64,000 nucleotides of DNA from Cordilura impudica (GCA_963682025.1 OY821519.1:6760168-6824167), one strand, 5' to 3'; positions 1 through 11,603 are shown, counted from the first letter of the stretch. Translations and numbers: made by a program. The notes: generated by a model not told the origin, from the letters alone.

Positions 1-491
1 TTCTACGTCTTACCGTGAAATATTTTGATCCGTACATTTTTGTTATATTCTTTTATTGTAAAGAAAATTGTGATTTGTGATTACCACTAAAATAACCAGG
101 AATTTATTACCTTTAAAACCACATAACTCTGATTTCATAAAGTTACTTTGTTAACATTAAATTTGTAATAAATTGTTTTTGAAATAATTAAAATCAACAA
201 AGTTAAAATTACAAACATAAAAATCTTAAATTAAATAGAACAAAGCATAAAAAGAAACAGACAAAACTTAGTTGTACAACAATAACAACACTACTTACTC
301 AAATAAGAAAACGCAAATAAAATACGAACAATCAAGTGCATAATATTTTTACAACAACACCCATTTTACAATAACAACACATAGCAGCCTATTTGCAAAA
401 TTGATAATAAACAAACAAGTAAACTCTTTTCTTATATTTAACAATAACTACACATAATTTGTAATAAATCTGTCAAACTTAAAAAGTAGCG

Positions 492-1388
492 TTGCCACAT
501 CTGTTTATTAATATGTCCTGTTTGATAAATACTTGTTCCATTAAGGATGATGGGGAACGGATGATCGTTTGTTGGTTGTGTCATGAACTTTGTCATCTTA
601 AATGTAGTGGTCTTTCTGGGTTAGTTGCGGATGCTTTGACCAATAATAAAGGTCTACATTGGTGCTGCTATAAGTGCAGAAAAATTGGCGTAAGTTTTTA
701 TCGCTTCTTTCAAGATACAAAAAAGAAATTTTTGAATATCCAAGAAGAAGCGTCGGATTTAACTAATCGTATTAATGATTATGGAAAATTATTTGACGAT
801 TTCAAATCATTGGATAATTTAAAATCTCCTCCTCAATCTTCACCGAAACGCCGTAAATCGTCAAGAAATGCTACCAAAGAAAAAAACAATAATCCTGTTC
901 CGGTTTATGTTACTTCTGGTTCTTCTATACCTGATTCACTTTCAATTATTAATAACATTAAGGATCCTGCTATTCCTTTGAGCTGTGCTGATATTGCCCA
1001 TAATCAACCTGAATTTGCCTTAAATAACCCTGTTCCCGTTTTCAATAATAGTCAAACTATAAATAATACGCTAAGAGCTGTACCACCTAAAAAAACTGTT
1101 TTCATCTCGAGGCTGGCCTTTGATACAACTACTGAAGATGTTGATTCCTTCATTAAATCTAAGGTGGGTCCAAACGTAGACATTTCAACATATAAGTTTG
1201 TTTTTTCTCAACCAAGATCCATTACTTCTTTCAAAGTTACTGTTACTAATGATCTTTTTGAACGTATTCTGGATCCTAATTTTTGGCCTAAATATACATT
1301 GGTTCGTGAATATATATACAGGGAAAATCCAAGATCCGCTAACATTGGTCGTCTTCCACAAATTGATTTAAATGCTCCAAAAAACTAG
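492..1388 (+). CDS. LINE ORF1 protein, PHD-finger and RRM-like
   Basis: A 298-residue product, complete from start to TAG. Residues about 9-62 carry a Cys/His pattern of the PHD zinc-finger kind (CxWLCHELCHLKC followed by WCCYKCRK). This is followed by a charged, possibly coiled stretch (residues 75-125) and a low-complexity Asn/Ser/Pro linker. A C-terminal segment beginning VFISRLAF (about residue 202) resembles the RNA-recognition fold found in ORF1 proteins of this LINE group. Family knowledge suggests it binds element RNA and acts as nucleic-acid chaperone. ORF2 follows at once, its open frame overlapping the ORF1 stop, so ORF2 may be translated by reinitiation. The reading frame is intact. 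Confidence 0.75.
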   Translation: MPHLFINMSCLINTCSIKDDGERMIVCWLCHELCHLKCSGLSGLVADALTNNKGLHWCCYKCRKIGVSFYRFFQDTKKKFLNIQEEASDLTNRINDYGKLFDDFKSLDNLKSPPQSSPKRRKSSRNATKEKNNNPVPVYVTSGSSIPDSLSIINNIKDPAIPLSCADIAHNQPEFALNNPVPVFNNSQTINNTLRAVPPKKTVFISRLAFDTTTEDVDSFIKSKVGPNVDISTYKFVFSQPRSITSFKVTVTNDLFERILDPNFWPKYTLVREYIYRENPRSANIGRLPQIDLNAPKN

Positions 1389-4230
1389 GAGCTTGTACTG
1401 TTGATTACATTTCATTAGTTTATCAAAATGTTCGCGGCTTAAGAACTAAACTCACATCTTTATATATGGAAAGTTTCAACTTACAACATCACATCATCGT
1501 ACTTACTGAAACTTGGCTTAATGATACTTTTTTGAATACGGAAATACTCTCTTACAAATACAATATTTTTAGACGTGATCGTGGGTCCACAACAAATGGT
1601 GGCGGTGTTCTTATTGCGGTCTCCAGTATTTTATTCTCAGAGGCTTTATTAATTGACCCCTCATTCGACATCGAATTTATCGCAGTTTTAATTAAACTTA
1701 ATGGAAAACAATTATTTATTACCTGCTCATATATTCCTCCATCGTCCTCACAGTCTATTTATGACAAACATGGCGAAGCTATTAAATATATTCTTCGTAC
1801 AGCTAATCAAGATGACTTTGTTATTATTCTTGGTGATTTTAATTTGCCTTCAATATCCTGGAAGTTCTTACCTGATGAAAAATATTTTGTTCCATCCAAA
1901 TCAAATAATAAGTGTGAAGAGCTTTTCAATATTTTATTTGATCTGAATCTCTTTCAAATAAATGGTATATACAACAATCTTTATAAATTATTGGATTTAA
2001 TATTTGTCAACGATACTTCGGAATGTTACATCAAGCGTTCAATCCCAATTTCTTCTCCTGAAGATACACATCACCCTACCATTGAAGTAAATTTATATAT
2101 TCCCTCTGGACTTTTAAAAACACCTTCTAAAAATGATGTTAAAGATTTTTGTTTCGCACAATCGAATTACTGTTTGTTGAACGAACTTCTACACAGTACG
2201 AACTGGCACAGTCTATTATCTTTTTCTATTGGATCCACAGTTGCGATTGATCATATGACTGAAACATTTTACAGTACTATTTCCTCTGCAATGGATTTAT
2301 GTATTCCGAAACAAATTCGTAATAAACTTTCTGGTCCTCCTTGGAATACCAAGCAACTCATAAGACTTAAAAATAAAAAAAATAAATATTACAAGAAATA
2401 CAAGCTATCCGGTTCTCTTGTGGATTATGGGAAATACTCCATCAGCCGAGCGGAATATACTGCACTGAATAAATCATGTTACTCTAATTACTTAATCAAA
2501 ATGAAAAATAGTTTCAAAAGTAATCCAAAATCTTTTTATAAATTTGTCAACACTAAGAGAAAAACAACTGGTTATCCTGCTATTATGAAATTTCAACATA
2601 CTGAATCTTATGATAATACTATTATAAGTAATTTGTTTGCTGATTTTTTTTCAACAACTTATTCCAATTCAACTTTTGATGATTCTACCACTTATCCATA
2701 TATACTGACTGCTAATAGAACCATATGTATTCCATTTCTTGATGTCTCTATGGTTTCTAAAGGGTTGAAAAAACTAAAATTTTCGTATAATAGTGGACCT
2801 GATAAAATTCCTAGCAGTATTTTAATCAAATGTGCGGATGCTTTAGCTATTCCATTGACAATAATGTTTAACTCATCAATTAAATACGGATACTTTCCAA
2901 ATACATGGAAGGACTCTTTCATTATTCCGCTATTTAAATCCGGAAACAAGTCGGATGTTACAAATTATCGTGGTAAAAAATTATAACTGATCAACTATGT
3001 CACCAAGTCAACACATTAATTTCTCCATTCCAACATGGCTTTCAAAAACGGTGCTCAACCTCAACGAACCTTTTACATCTTACAACAATAGTCAATCGTG
3101 GCTTTCTTCAAAGAAAGCAAACTGACGCAATTTACACTGATTTCAGCAAGGCGTTTGATAAAGTCAACCATAAACTTCTTATAAAGAAATTACATCTAAT
3201 GGGATTTTCTGATCTTAGTACAAAGTGGATATATTCATATTTGACAAACAGAAAGCAAAATGTACTTTTTAATAACATATCTTCGAAAAATATTAATGTT
3301 TTATCTGGAGTACCGCAAGGCAGCCATCTTGGACCGCTTTTATTTTCTTTATTTATAAATGATTTGCCACAGGTTATTCAGTTTTCAAATATCCTGATGT
3401 ATGCTGACGATGTAAAAGTCTTTATGAGTTATAACCAATATTCCGACCACACTTATCTTCAAAATGATTTGGATTCGTTTCACTCATGGTGTATTTTAAA
3501 TTTAATGGAGCTCAATCTTAAAAAGTGCAAATATATGCGTTTTGTTCGAAAAAGACCAATATCTGTAAATTACGTGTTGGGAGGCTTTCAATTGGAAAAA
3601 GTTGATAACTTCTTAGATCTTGGTGTCTTATTAGATTCAAAACTTAGTTTCGTTCTTCATATTACAATTACGGTAAACAAAGCCAGAGGAGTTCTTGGTT
3701 TTATAAAACGTTGGTCTAAAGAGTTCAACGATCCGTATGTAACAAAAACACTATACACGTCACTTGTGAGACCGATTTTGGAATATGCATCTATTATATG
3801 GGACCCTATCTATCAAACTCATATTGATAGCATTGAATCGGTGCAAAAACAATTCCTACTATTCTGTCTTCGCAGCTTAAATTTTAACCAATTAAATCTT
3901 CCGTCATATAACAGCAGACTCGCCCTTGTTAAGCTGCCAACCTTAAAAAGCCGCAGATCTATGCTAAACGTTTCGTTTCTTTTGAACATAATTAATGGCG
4001 ATGTTTGTTCTGGTTTTCTGATCAACAATATTTCATTTAACATCCCCCAACGGCCAACACGTTTCTTCTCACCTTTAACTGTCCAGTTTTATAGATCAAA
4101 TTATGCAAACGGTGATCCGCTTAGACGAATGTGTTCTGAATTTAATAAGCTTTATAGATTTATAGATTTTTTTTCAAATACAAATGTCATAAAAAGTAAT
4201 ATAATAATTTATTTGAACACATTAAATTAA
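1385..4230 (+). pseudogene. LINE ORF2, endonuclease and reverse transcriptase, one break
   Basis: The open frame begins at about 1385 without an early ATG; the first ATG is at 1466. The endonuclease starts with VYQNVRGLRTKL and shows LTETWL, GGGVLI and the catalytic-loop motif LGDFNLPS. A linker leads into the reverse transcriptase with PDKIPSSIL, DFSKAFDKVNH, SGVPQGSHLGPLLF and the active-site box YADD near 3400. The frame is lost at about 2965-3000, where NYRG should run on into the next RT block; roughly 30-35 bases appear to be missing, giving a premature stop at 2984-2986. Downstream the frame is open to TAA at 4228-4230. Apart from this single deletion the protein is complete, so the copy is probably immobile but young. 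Confidence 0.8.
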
Positions 4231-4321
4231 ATTTTAAATGTTTTTGTAAATAGTCTGTAAGGATTAATTCCATAGATTAATAATAATAAATAAAAAAAAA
4301 ATAAATTCGTATGTTCTTTTA

Positions 4322-4678
4322 TTATATATTTACTCTCGGTGGAAAAAATAGTAGAAAAGTAGACAAAACACTATTACATCTGGATGCCGCGTAGCGTATT
4401 GCTCCTGAAGGTACTGATATAATATTCTCTGCTAAAGTTCCGATTTGAAGTTGTAAAGGATTTGCATTTGATTGCATTTTGTTTTTCGAGATGTATAATA
4501 CATCTGCACCATAAGTTGCTTCATTTTCTTCACCATTTTCAATTTCATATTCACATGAATCAATACACCTTTCAGTTTCAACACTTTCGTCTAACATGGA
4601 AGAATTTGAAATATGTGAGTCACTTTTATTTACAATTTCAGCAATGGCACTGTTTTTCAAATTCCGGTGATTTTCCAT
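4322..4678 (-). CDS. Unrecognised 118-residue ORF abutting the LINE 3' end
   Basis: A minus-strand ORF of 118 codons starts at 4678 in a favourable fly context (AACAAAATG). It encodes an acidic, Ser/Glu-rich N-terminal half (residues 1-70) and a more hydrophobic C-terminus rich in Ser, Leu and Phe. It ends only 17 bases from the LINE tail, so the LINE may have landed just downstream of, or within, an older transcription unit. I do not recognise a domain and no splice signals are obvious. It could be a host exon, a fragment of another TE, or a chance ORF; AT-rich DNA seldom keeps 118 open codons of mixed composition, which is the main argument for it. Confidence 0.25.
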   Translation of the reverse strand: MENHRNLKNSAIAEIVNKSDSHISNSSMLDESVETERCIDSCEYEIENGEENEATYGADVLYISKNKMQSNANPLQLQIGTLAENIISVPSGAIRYAASRCNSVLSTFLLFFPPRVNI

Positions 4679-4699
4679 TTTGTTCTCTTATAGAAACTA

Positions 4700-5030
4700 A
4701 ACACATCAAAAGCCAAGCACCAACTGATCTAAAACTTACACTTGTTGTGTACATACATACATATGTAAGTATCTGTATAGAAATTGGGAATTCCCGAAAC
4801 TAAACAATATAACATTATTTTTAGTCTTGGTCACCCAGTGAAAACTGACCGTTAATTTAAATGTATAAAAAAATACGCACTTTTCAAGAAATATAAAAAG
4901 TTTAAAATATCTGCTAAATAGAGTTTTATTTAAAATTATTGTGAAAAATACAAAGTAGACCAAAATGGTCGCCTACCTAAGAATGGTAAGTTTTTTTCAG
5001 CCTAACAGCAGGGTTAAAAAATATTGAATT
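4700..5030. other. AT-rich spacer, nothing recognised
   Basis: No coding motif, repeat or RNA gene seen. It contains a short (CATA)n run near 4751-4764. Confidence 0.5.
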
Positions 5031-5505
5031 GTTTACCTTCTTTTTATAAATTTTTTAAATAAGATAATATTCAGGGCGTATGATTATAATTTATTAGTAG
5101 AAGGGATGTATACGTATGAGTGATATTTTTAATATTTAATCAAACTACATCAGAAGTATTTAATAAAAATTATTTTTTTTTAATAAAAATAATTTTATAA
5201 AAGATCATAAAAAAAAGTTTGGTCTGAGAACGTCAAGTCCTTTAGAGGTTTTACTAAACTGGAGCAGTATTTTCAGCCTGACTTAGGGTTTCTCAATCCC
5301 CAGAGAATGACCACGAAAATGTATCAATTTCTAATAACTATCACCTCTATGCTATGAGTAGAAAAACTTGACTGACCATAAGTTTCTTACTTTTTTCTTA
5401 TTTTCCATTTTAATATCGAAAAGATGTAAAATAATTTTTGAGCATACCAGATAAATATATGGTTACATGACTAAAGAGTATTCTTTCTGGGACATCTGTA
5501 TACTA
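5030..5505. repeat. Dispersed repeat D, copy 1
   Basis: This segment aligns by eye over several hundred bases with 7275-7790, and in part with 6005-6130 and 24680-24990. Shared landmarks in order: TTCAGGGCGTATGATTATAA, GTATGAGTGATATTTT, AAAGATCATAAAAAAAAGTT, AAGTCCTTTAGAGGTTTTA, TTGACTGACCATAA and GGTTACATG. No terminal inverted repeats, target duplications or known transposase motifs were found, so the class is open. It is more decayed than copy 2. Confidence 0.6.
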
Positions 5506-6004
5506 AGTATTTATATGAATACATTACATAAACAAAACCAATTCCTTATGTAATTGTATGGGCTATTTTTCCGTAATGAAAAATTAATTTCTATAGAAAA
5601 AAAATATTTAATTTTGCATAATTTAAATTGATTTTGGAGTGAATTTTTAAATGCAGATATTGACTAGTTTTTCGAGAATATCGTTTTTTCAATTAGTTTT
5701 CATCTTTTTGGGCCATTTCCGATACATTTCGATAACAGTTTATTCATATTTTTTGGGCAAAATTTTATGTTTTTTTTTGGGCTGTATTTGATTTTGTTTT
5801 TAGCCCATTTTTCATGTTTTTTTTTGGCAACATTTCACATTTTTTTCTGCGATTTTTCATTTTTTCGTGCCATTTTTCATTGGGTCATCTTTAATTTTTT
5901 TTTTTTGACGATTTCTCATTGCGCGCTATTTCTTAGAGGCTGAGAAGTCATCAATATTTCTTGGGCTGTAGTTGAAAAACTGAGCAAACAAACATCTATT
6001 TGAG
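5505..6004. repeat. T-rich degenerate simple sequence
   Basis: From about 5690 to 5935 the plus strand is a string of T runs separated by short GGGC, GGCA or GCCA blocks and CATTT motifs, a degenerate short-period repeat. A comparable but shorter block lies at 47917-48032. No gene seen. Confidence 0.4.
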
Positions 6005-6130
6005 GAGAATATATAAAAGATTATAAAAAAAAGTTTGGCCTACAATCGCGAAACCCTTTGAAGATTTTATTACACCGGCCTGCGGCTTTCACCCTGGCTC
6101 TGAATTTCTCACCCCCCAGAATAACATTAT
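6005..6130. repeat. Dispersed repeat D, short fragment
   Basis: It shares with the other D copies the block AAAGATTATAAAAAAAAGTT, a diverged 'CCTTTGAAGATTTTATTA' block and the run TCTCACCCCCCAGAATAA. Only the central part of D is present. Confidence 0.5.
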
Positions 6131-7274
6131 CCATATTCGCTATATAATGAAATTTTCTTACAATTTATTCGACAATTCTATACAAATATAAGATACATAC
6201 ATGCATACAATAACCAACAATAATAGAAATAGTTTTAACCAGGCAGTGAATAAATTATTATTTGGATACCCCAATAAATTTCATTTCGTACTATTGAAAA
6301 AGTATGTCTTTATATCTCTAATTTTTGTAATGATTTTTTCAAAAAGATCTGTGTACTTGGCATGTATAATATTAAGGAAATTTTATAGTTTTACTTACGC
6401 TTGGGTTTTTCTTTATTAAAATTTCTTAAGGATTCTTTATTCTAAGAATTAACTGAAGGTGACAACAAAAATATAAAAAGAGATGTATAGAAATGATATA
6501 CCTTAATTTTAAATGTCTCATTTTGCTTATGTTTTGCACAATATGTTGCAAATGTTAGGCAACTGCAAATTATATATGCCATGCTGGCTAATATACTAAG
6601 CAAACTATATAAATCTATATGACAAAGGATAAAAAAATATTGTGGATTGGGAGGTATTAATCAATGAGATTAATGTATAAATGATTCAGTTTTTTTTTTA
6701 TATATACCAAAACAACACAAGATTCTCAGTAATGTCTCATTTAAATTAAAATTTGATTTAGGAGCATTTACTAGTTGCTTTGATAATACTTGAAAATTTA
6801 TTCGCAATTATTGTTGTTTTCTTAAACTTACTAAGAAATTGTGCTGATTTGATTGCAAACTATGTTAAAATAGTATCGCATAAAAAGAGAAGTTAATTGT
6901 AGGCCTTAGGGCCTTATATTTGCTAATGATCGGAATGACTTTCTGAACCTGTAATATTTTCATATATTTTTTTAAGTTCCTGTGTAGAAGAACCACTTAA
7001 CTTAAATCTCTCTAAGGTAATACAAACTCGATAGTTTGCTCAAAATTCGTTTATATTATACTGTGTAATCATTCCGAACGGGTGAGAAATTCCAAAATAG
7101 TGTGAAAGTTCAAACCTGTTTTAATGACTTTTTATATATTTCCCTATCTTAACGTTTTATTGCTTAGTTTTTCAGACATAGCTCAAGAACCATTGATGAT
7201 TTCTCATTTTATTCTTCAACAAAAAGCTTTACTAAATAAAATTGGACTAATTTTGTGGAATAAAATCTTCAAAA
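6131..7274. other. AT-rich spacer, nothing recognised
   Basis: I see no coding, RNA or repeat signal in this stretch on either strand. A short open frame at 6201-6419 lacks recognisable motifs and has the composition of random AT-rich DNA. Confidence 0.4.
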
Positions 7275-7790
7275 AAATATGAATTTTTTCACAGATTATA
7301 TAAATTTTTTGAATAAGATAACATATTCAGGGTGTATGATTATTATTTATTAGTAGCGTAGAAGGGACGTATGAGTGATATTTTTGATATTAAATCAAAT
7401 ATACATTGGTATTTTTTAATAAAAATTATTTATTTAAGCCTTCGCTACAAATATATAAAAGATCATAAAAAAAGTTTGGCCTGAGAACGCCAAGTCCTTT
7501 AGAGGTTTTATTAAACTGGCTCAGTATTTTCGTCCTGACTTGGAGTTTCTCACTTCCCAGAGATTGACGAAGAAAATGTACCATAGTATTTGCCCAAATC
7601 TTGCCATGATAGAACAATTCCCAATAACCATCACTTCTAGGATCTGTAAAGACAAGCTTGACTGACCATAAATTTCTTACTTTTTTCCAATTTTCCATTT
7701 TATATCGAAAATATGTTAAATACTTTATGAGCATGACAGATAAATATTTGGTTACATGGCTAAAAAGTAATCTTTCTCGGACATATTTAC
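7275..7790. repeat. Dispersed repeat D, copy 2, with an open minus-strand frame
   Basis: The best-preserved copy of D (compare 5030-5505). Its minus strand is open for 102 codons at 7426-7734, with a stretch of mixed, protein-like composition (for example WSVKLVFTDPRSDGYWELFY). Copy 1 has lost this frame. I do not recognise the protein; it may be a remnant of the gene carried by the parental element, or chance. No TIR, poly-A tail or target duplication identified. Confidence 0.55.
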
Positions 7791-8314
7791 TTATTGTTAT
7801 GTTTTACTTATACTTTCACTTTAGTACTTTTGTTGTTATGTTTATGTTTACATCTAGATATTTACTTCTAGATTTCATTTTAAAGCTTGTACCATACTCG
7901 CAACCTCTGGCGAGTTCCAGAGACTTTATTTACATGTTCGAATGAGATTTACGAGCATCACTACATCAGCATTTGTTTGTACGATAATTTACTTTGCTGA
8001 AACAAAATTTTCATCTAAACTACAGGATACAAATTCAGCTTTCATTGTATTTTCATGTGTTTATGCATAAAGAAAACTTGGTGCAAAAATATTATCAATT
8101 GCTTTTGTTGGTTTTTATATGTATACGGAAAAATTCATTACGTCCATAACTTTTGCCATTTTTAGTTATTTTTTTTAATTAATTTTTTTGTCTCCCATAT
8201 ACTTATTTAGGAAAAGAAAACAAAATAAACTTAATTAGAGATGTAAAGAAAACAAAAAAAAACTTGTCCACCAAAAATGAAAATATTATTTGAATTTTAA
8301 AAATTATTTGAATA
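7791..8314. other. AT-rich spacer, nothing recognised
   Basis: No gene, repeat or RNA signal recognised. Confidence 0.4.
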
Positions 8315-10544
8315 TCTCTATGTATGTATACAAAAGAGACGTGTTTGTAGGTAACCGCTAAACCCAAAAACTGCTGCTCCAATTTTTAAAAAAAATTACA
8401 CAAATATTCTATGGACCGTGAGTCGTGTTTCTGTGCAGTTTCGCGTTTGTCCGATCAATTTCACGTTTTTTTTTTTAATTTTTTTTTATTGGTTTTATTA
8501 GGTGTTTTGCATATATTTGTTTTGAAATGTCATTAAATACGTTCAAACCAATATTATTAAGCCTAGAAAAAATAATATGTCAAAGCAAAACCCATTAACG
8601 ATCGTTCGGGTGCATACCCTTTCTTAATTGATTAGTTAAAAAATATACACGTATATGGTCGTATTTATTAAAATTTTATTTTTCAAATAAATTAATTATA
8701 TATTTAATCAAAATGCCACGACCACGTGGAAATATTGGTCGCAACACACGACAAACAAATCGCGTACGTACATTACGTTTACAACAAAGTCAAGAAGAAC
8801 GCGCAGCAGAAATTGAACAAACTAGATATCGAGTATCCCGTTTACGAGAAAATTATATAGAACAACAACGCGAGATCCGAAATGAAGAAGAACGCCTAAG
8901 CACCAGGCAAGTAAGAACAGCTATTCGAATTACATTTATGCGTCTAGCATTTAACTACGATCCAACAGTTGACTATTCGCATAACAATATTAACATTGGT
9001 AGCATGGATCAAGTATGTGCCCACTGTAAAGTGCTGAAATACAAAAAAGAAGGTTGTGTTGCGTTAATGGTAAATTGAATTTGCCAGAACTAAATACACC
9101 ACCCAAACCATTACAAACAATGCTATCTGGGACAACGCCACAATCAAAACATTTTCTTAAAAATATTACAAAATACAACAGTTGTTTCCAAATGACGTCA
9201 TTCGGTGCTGACAGAGGAGTTACTGATAATTTTATACCAACATTTAAAGTCCAGGGTCAAATATACAGGTTCATTATTACCAATTCCTGATCTACAACAT
9301 AAATTCCTTCAAATATATTTTCTTGGCAATTCTGACGATGAAGTAAACACCAGATGCATAATTACTTCGGAAGTACGCCATGACATAGTACAGTCAAAAT
9401 TTACAAAATTTATTCCATCAACATAATGAGTTGCTAAAATGATTTAAGACTGCAATAGAAGAAATGCCACACCACATAGTGGTATAGGGTATAATGAAGT
9501 AGCCATTGTAATTGTTGGTGATCAGTTCGAAGCCAGAGATATTATCTTACATCGGCGTAATAATTATTTGAAACGTTTTTCTGAAATCCATCGATCTTAT
9601 GACGCGCTTCAATACCCAATACTGTTTTGGCAAAGAGAGGATGGCTATCATTTGCAATTGAAAATAATTAATCCAGCAACTGGTAAATTTGCTTTTTTTT
9701 ATTTAGTTTATTACAAAACATTAGGGGAACTATTACAACAAAAATATATTTTAATATTACAGGTTCAGAAACAAACAAAAAGATTAGTTGCATTAGATGA
9801 TTCGAGAGAATAGAGAAAATCTACCAACTGCTTATACAAGAAGTCGACGACACATGCATCATTGTGCACAAGCCGCTATGGCATATGTTCGAAATTAAGG
9901 CCGTCCTGATTTATTTACAACTTTTACTTGCAATCCGAAGTGTACTGAAATTAAGAATTGTTTATTGCCTAGACAGTAGCCAGCTGATTGTTATAAAACA
10001 GCACGAGTATTTAAGCAGAAATTAAAATCTTTGATTGATTTTTTTGGATCAGTTCGTTGCTGGATGTATTCAATTGAATGGTAGAAGAAGGTATTACCAA
10101 ATGCCCATATATTAATTTGGTGTGTCGATTAAATTCAGCCAAATGAAATTGATAGTAATATTTCTGCAGAAATAACGGATTCTACAATTGATCCTGAACT
10201 GTTTGAAATAGTTACACAGAATATGATACATGGCCCATGTGGTGAAATTAATATACGTTCCCCATGTATGATTGATTGCAAGTGCTCTAAGCGATATCCA
10301 AAATGGACAATTATACGTTGGATGCTCACGTGTTGGTAGACCATCATTATTCATATTCGCAATTGAAGGCAAAACAAAAAATATTGTTTATTATAGAGCA
10401 TTGCAATAAAAGGTTGCTAACTAATTTCATGTATACTATGTATATAATACATATAACTTCGCTAAAAAGAACATTGTACATTAAAAGGTTTATAAAATTT
10501 AAAATATTTACTAGGGGCCAGCAAAGCGGACCGGGTATAGCTAG
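8315..10544 (+). mobile_element. Helitron with internal deletion
   Basis: Rolling-circle DNA transposon. The proposed 5' end, A|TCTCTATGTATG at 8314/8315, has the TC start and A flank expected of Helitrons. The 3' end is CTAG (10541-10544) followed by T, preceded by a short hairpin that can form from CCAGCAAAGCGG. The same 3' end recurs on the minus strand at 29738. Between the ends lies a decayed Rep/helicase gene whose middle is missing: Rep-domain sequence runs directly into the last ~40 residues of the helicase at about 10290-10300. That deletion makes this a non-autonomous derivative of an autonomous family. Confidence 0.8.
8713..10410 (+). pseudogene. Helitron Rep-helicase gene, frameshifted and deleted
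   Basis: The gene starts at 8713 with an Arg/Gln-rich N-terminus and is open for 121 codons. Homology then continues in other frames (9054-9290, 9205-9426, 9568-9813). Recognisable Helitron blocks are LSGTTPQSKHFLKNI, YNSCFQMTSFG, VAIVIVGDQFEARDIILH, EIHRSYDALQYPILFWQ and, in the HUH replication-initiator region, LFTTFTCNPK followed by HILIW. At about 10298 the Rep region (GPCGEIN, CSKRYPK) joins the helicase C-terminus (GQLYVGCSRVGRPSSLF). The PIF1-type ATPase core is absent. Many stops and frameshifts are present, so no functional protein is expected. Confidence 0.8.
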
Positions 10545-11055
10545 TTTAAAAATAAATATATAAATCTAAAAAATACAAAATTAACACTTAAAAAATTAGA
10601 AGTATTATTAGCATGGGAAGAACTAATATAAAAAGTACGGTTGAAACAGAATTCAGTAACGCATCATGACTTATTACGCTGTGGATAATCAATAATTTTT
10701 CATTTTTAAAAAATGTTTCGTCATGCATATGAACTGAATTCAAAGCAATTATATAAAATGCCCTACTTAATTTCATAATATTTATAGGCAAGGCGATTTT
10801 TTGTGATGTCTTCTACACTTCTAGTTATCAACTGATTTTGATATAAAAAAAAAAATACCATTTGAAGGGTATTGTATGGTTTTTTATTTGAATTGGCTAA
10901 AATTGAGAGACAACTTATTTAAAAATTACCTTTAATTAAAAAGAAAACCCATTTACTAAAATATAAAATTCTATAAAATAATTTTTTTTAACAATTTTAT
11001 TGACGTTATTTTTGTGAATGCTTTTTTGGTTTGAGACTGAACTAATTACTATATT
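10545..11055. other. AT-rich spacer, nothing recognised
   Basis: No gene or repeat recognised between the Helitron end and the next tandem-repeat block. Confidence 0.4.
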
Positions 11056-11600
11056 TGACAGACAAAAAGGGGTAAAATGGTAACAAATGAGTTTAGGAAT
11101 ATAAAATTTGGTGCGTAGACTTCGTTCGAGAAACAAACATGGGCTCGGGATTAATTTTTCCGAAATTAGGCCACTTAAGGGGAAAAACGCCCAAAAAGGG
11201 TAAAAAATTTATCTTTCTGCATCTTCTGCAGCAGTGTAGAAAGAATTTATTGCTAATTCTAACGTCTAGGGAGGAAAAACGGCCAAAAAGGGAAAAATTC
11301 TACATTTCGTATCTTCTAGACAAACGAATATAAAATATAGTTTCTGGAGAAAAACATCAAATGAAACGAAATCTTTTGAAAATTCTAATCTTAAAACGGG
11401 ATAAAAACGGCTCGTAAATGTAAGAGTGTACCTTTTTGTATCTTTACAAAGTAATTTAGGAATATGAAATTTGATATGTAGATTTCAGCAGAAACACAAA
11501 CATCGGAGAAGAATAAAATTTGTTTTAATACGAGCCTTAAGGGGAAAACTGATATTTTTCAACTGGTAAATTTTAATTTGAAAGTACATTTTCTTAACAA
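11056..11600 (+). repeat. Diverged tandem repeat block
   Basis: Motifs recur in the same order along the block: TTTAGGAATATAAAATTTGG (near 11092) again as TTTAGGAATATGAAATTTGA (near 11456); GTAGACTTCG as GTAGATTTCA; AAACAAACATGGGC as AACACAAACATCGG; and TTAAGGGGAAAA three times in varied form together with CGCCCAAAAAGGG and CGGCCAAAAAGGG. The period is irregular and the units are strongly diverged. The open frame at 11139-11333 is a by-product. Confidence 0.4.
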
Positions 11601-11603
11601 AAG

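Larger units (their letters stand above)
240..4305 (+). mobile_element. Nearly full-length non-LTR retrotransposon (LINE), CR1/Jockey-like
   Basis: A two-ORF LINE. An A/C-rich leader (about 240-491) precedes ORF1 (PHD finger), then ORF2 (apurinic-type endonuclease plus reverse transcriptase), a short 3' UTR and an A-rich AATAA-type tail at about 4280-4305. This order and the short A-rich tail are typical of CR1/Jockey-group elements that move by target-primed reverse transcription. The coding sequence is open except for one break near 2965-3000, so the insertion looks recent compared with every other LINE in the window. The 5' limit is uncertain because I see no convincing target-site duplication; 240 is a guess from the change in base composition. 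Clade assignment rests on the PHD ORF1 and is tentative. Confidence 0.8.

Noticed and set aside
48..57. TTCTTTTATT here and at 4314-4323 as a target duplication for the first LINE
   Set aside because: Ten AT-rich bases can match by chance, the right copy is 9 bp away from the tail, and the left one is not next to a plausible LINE start.
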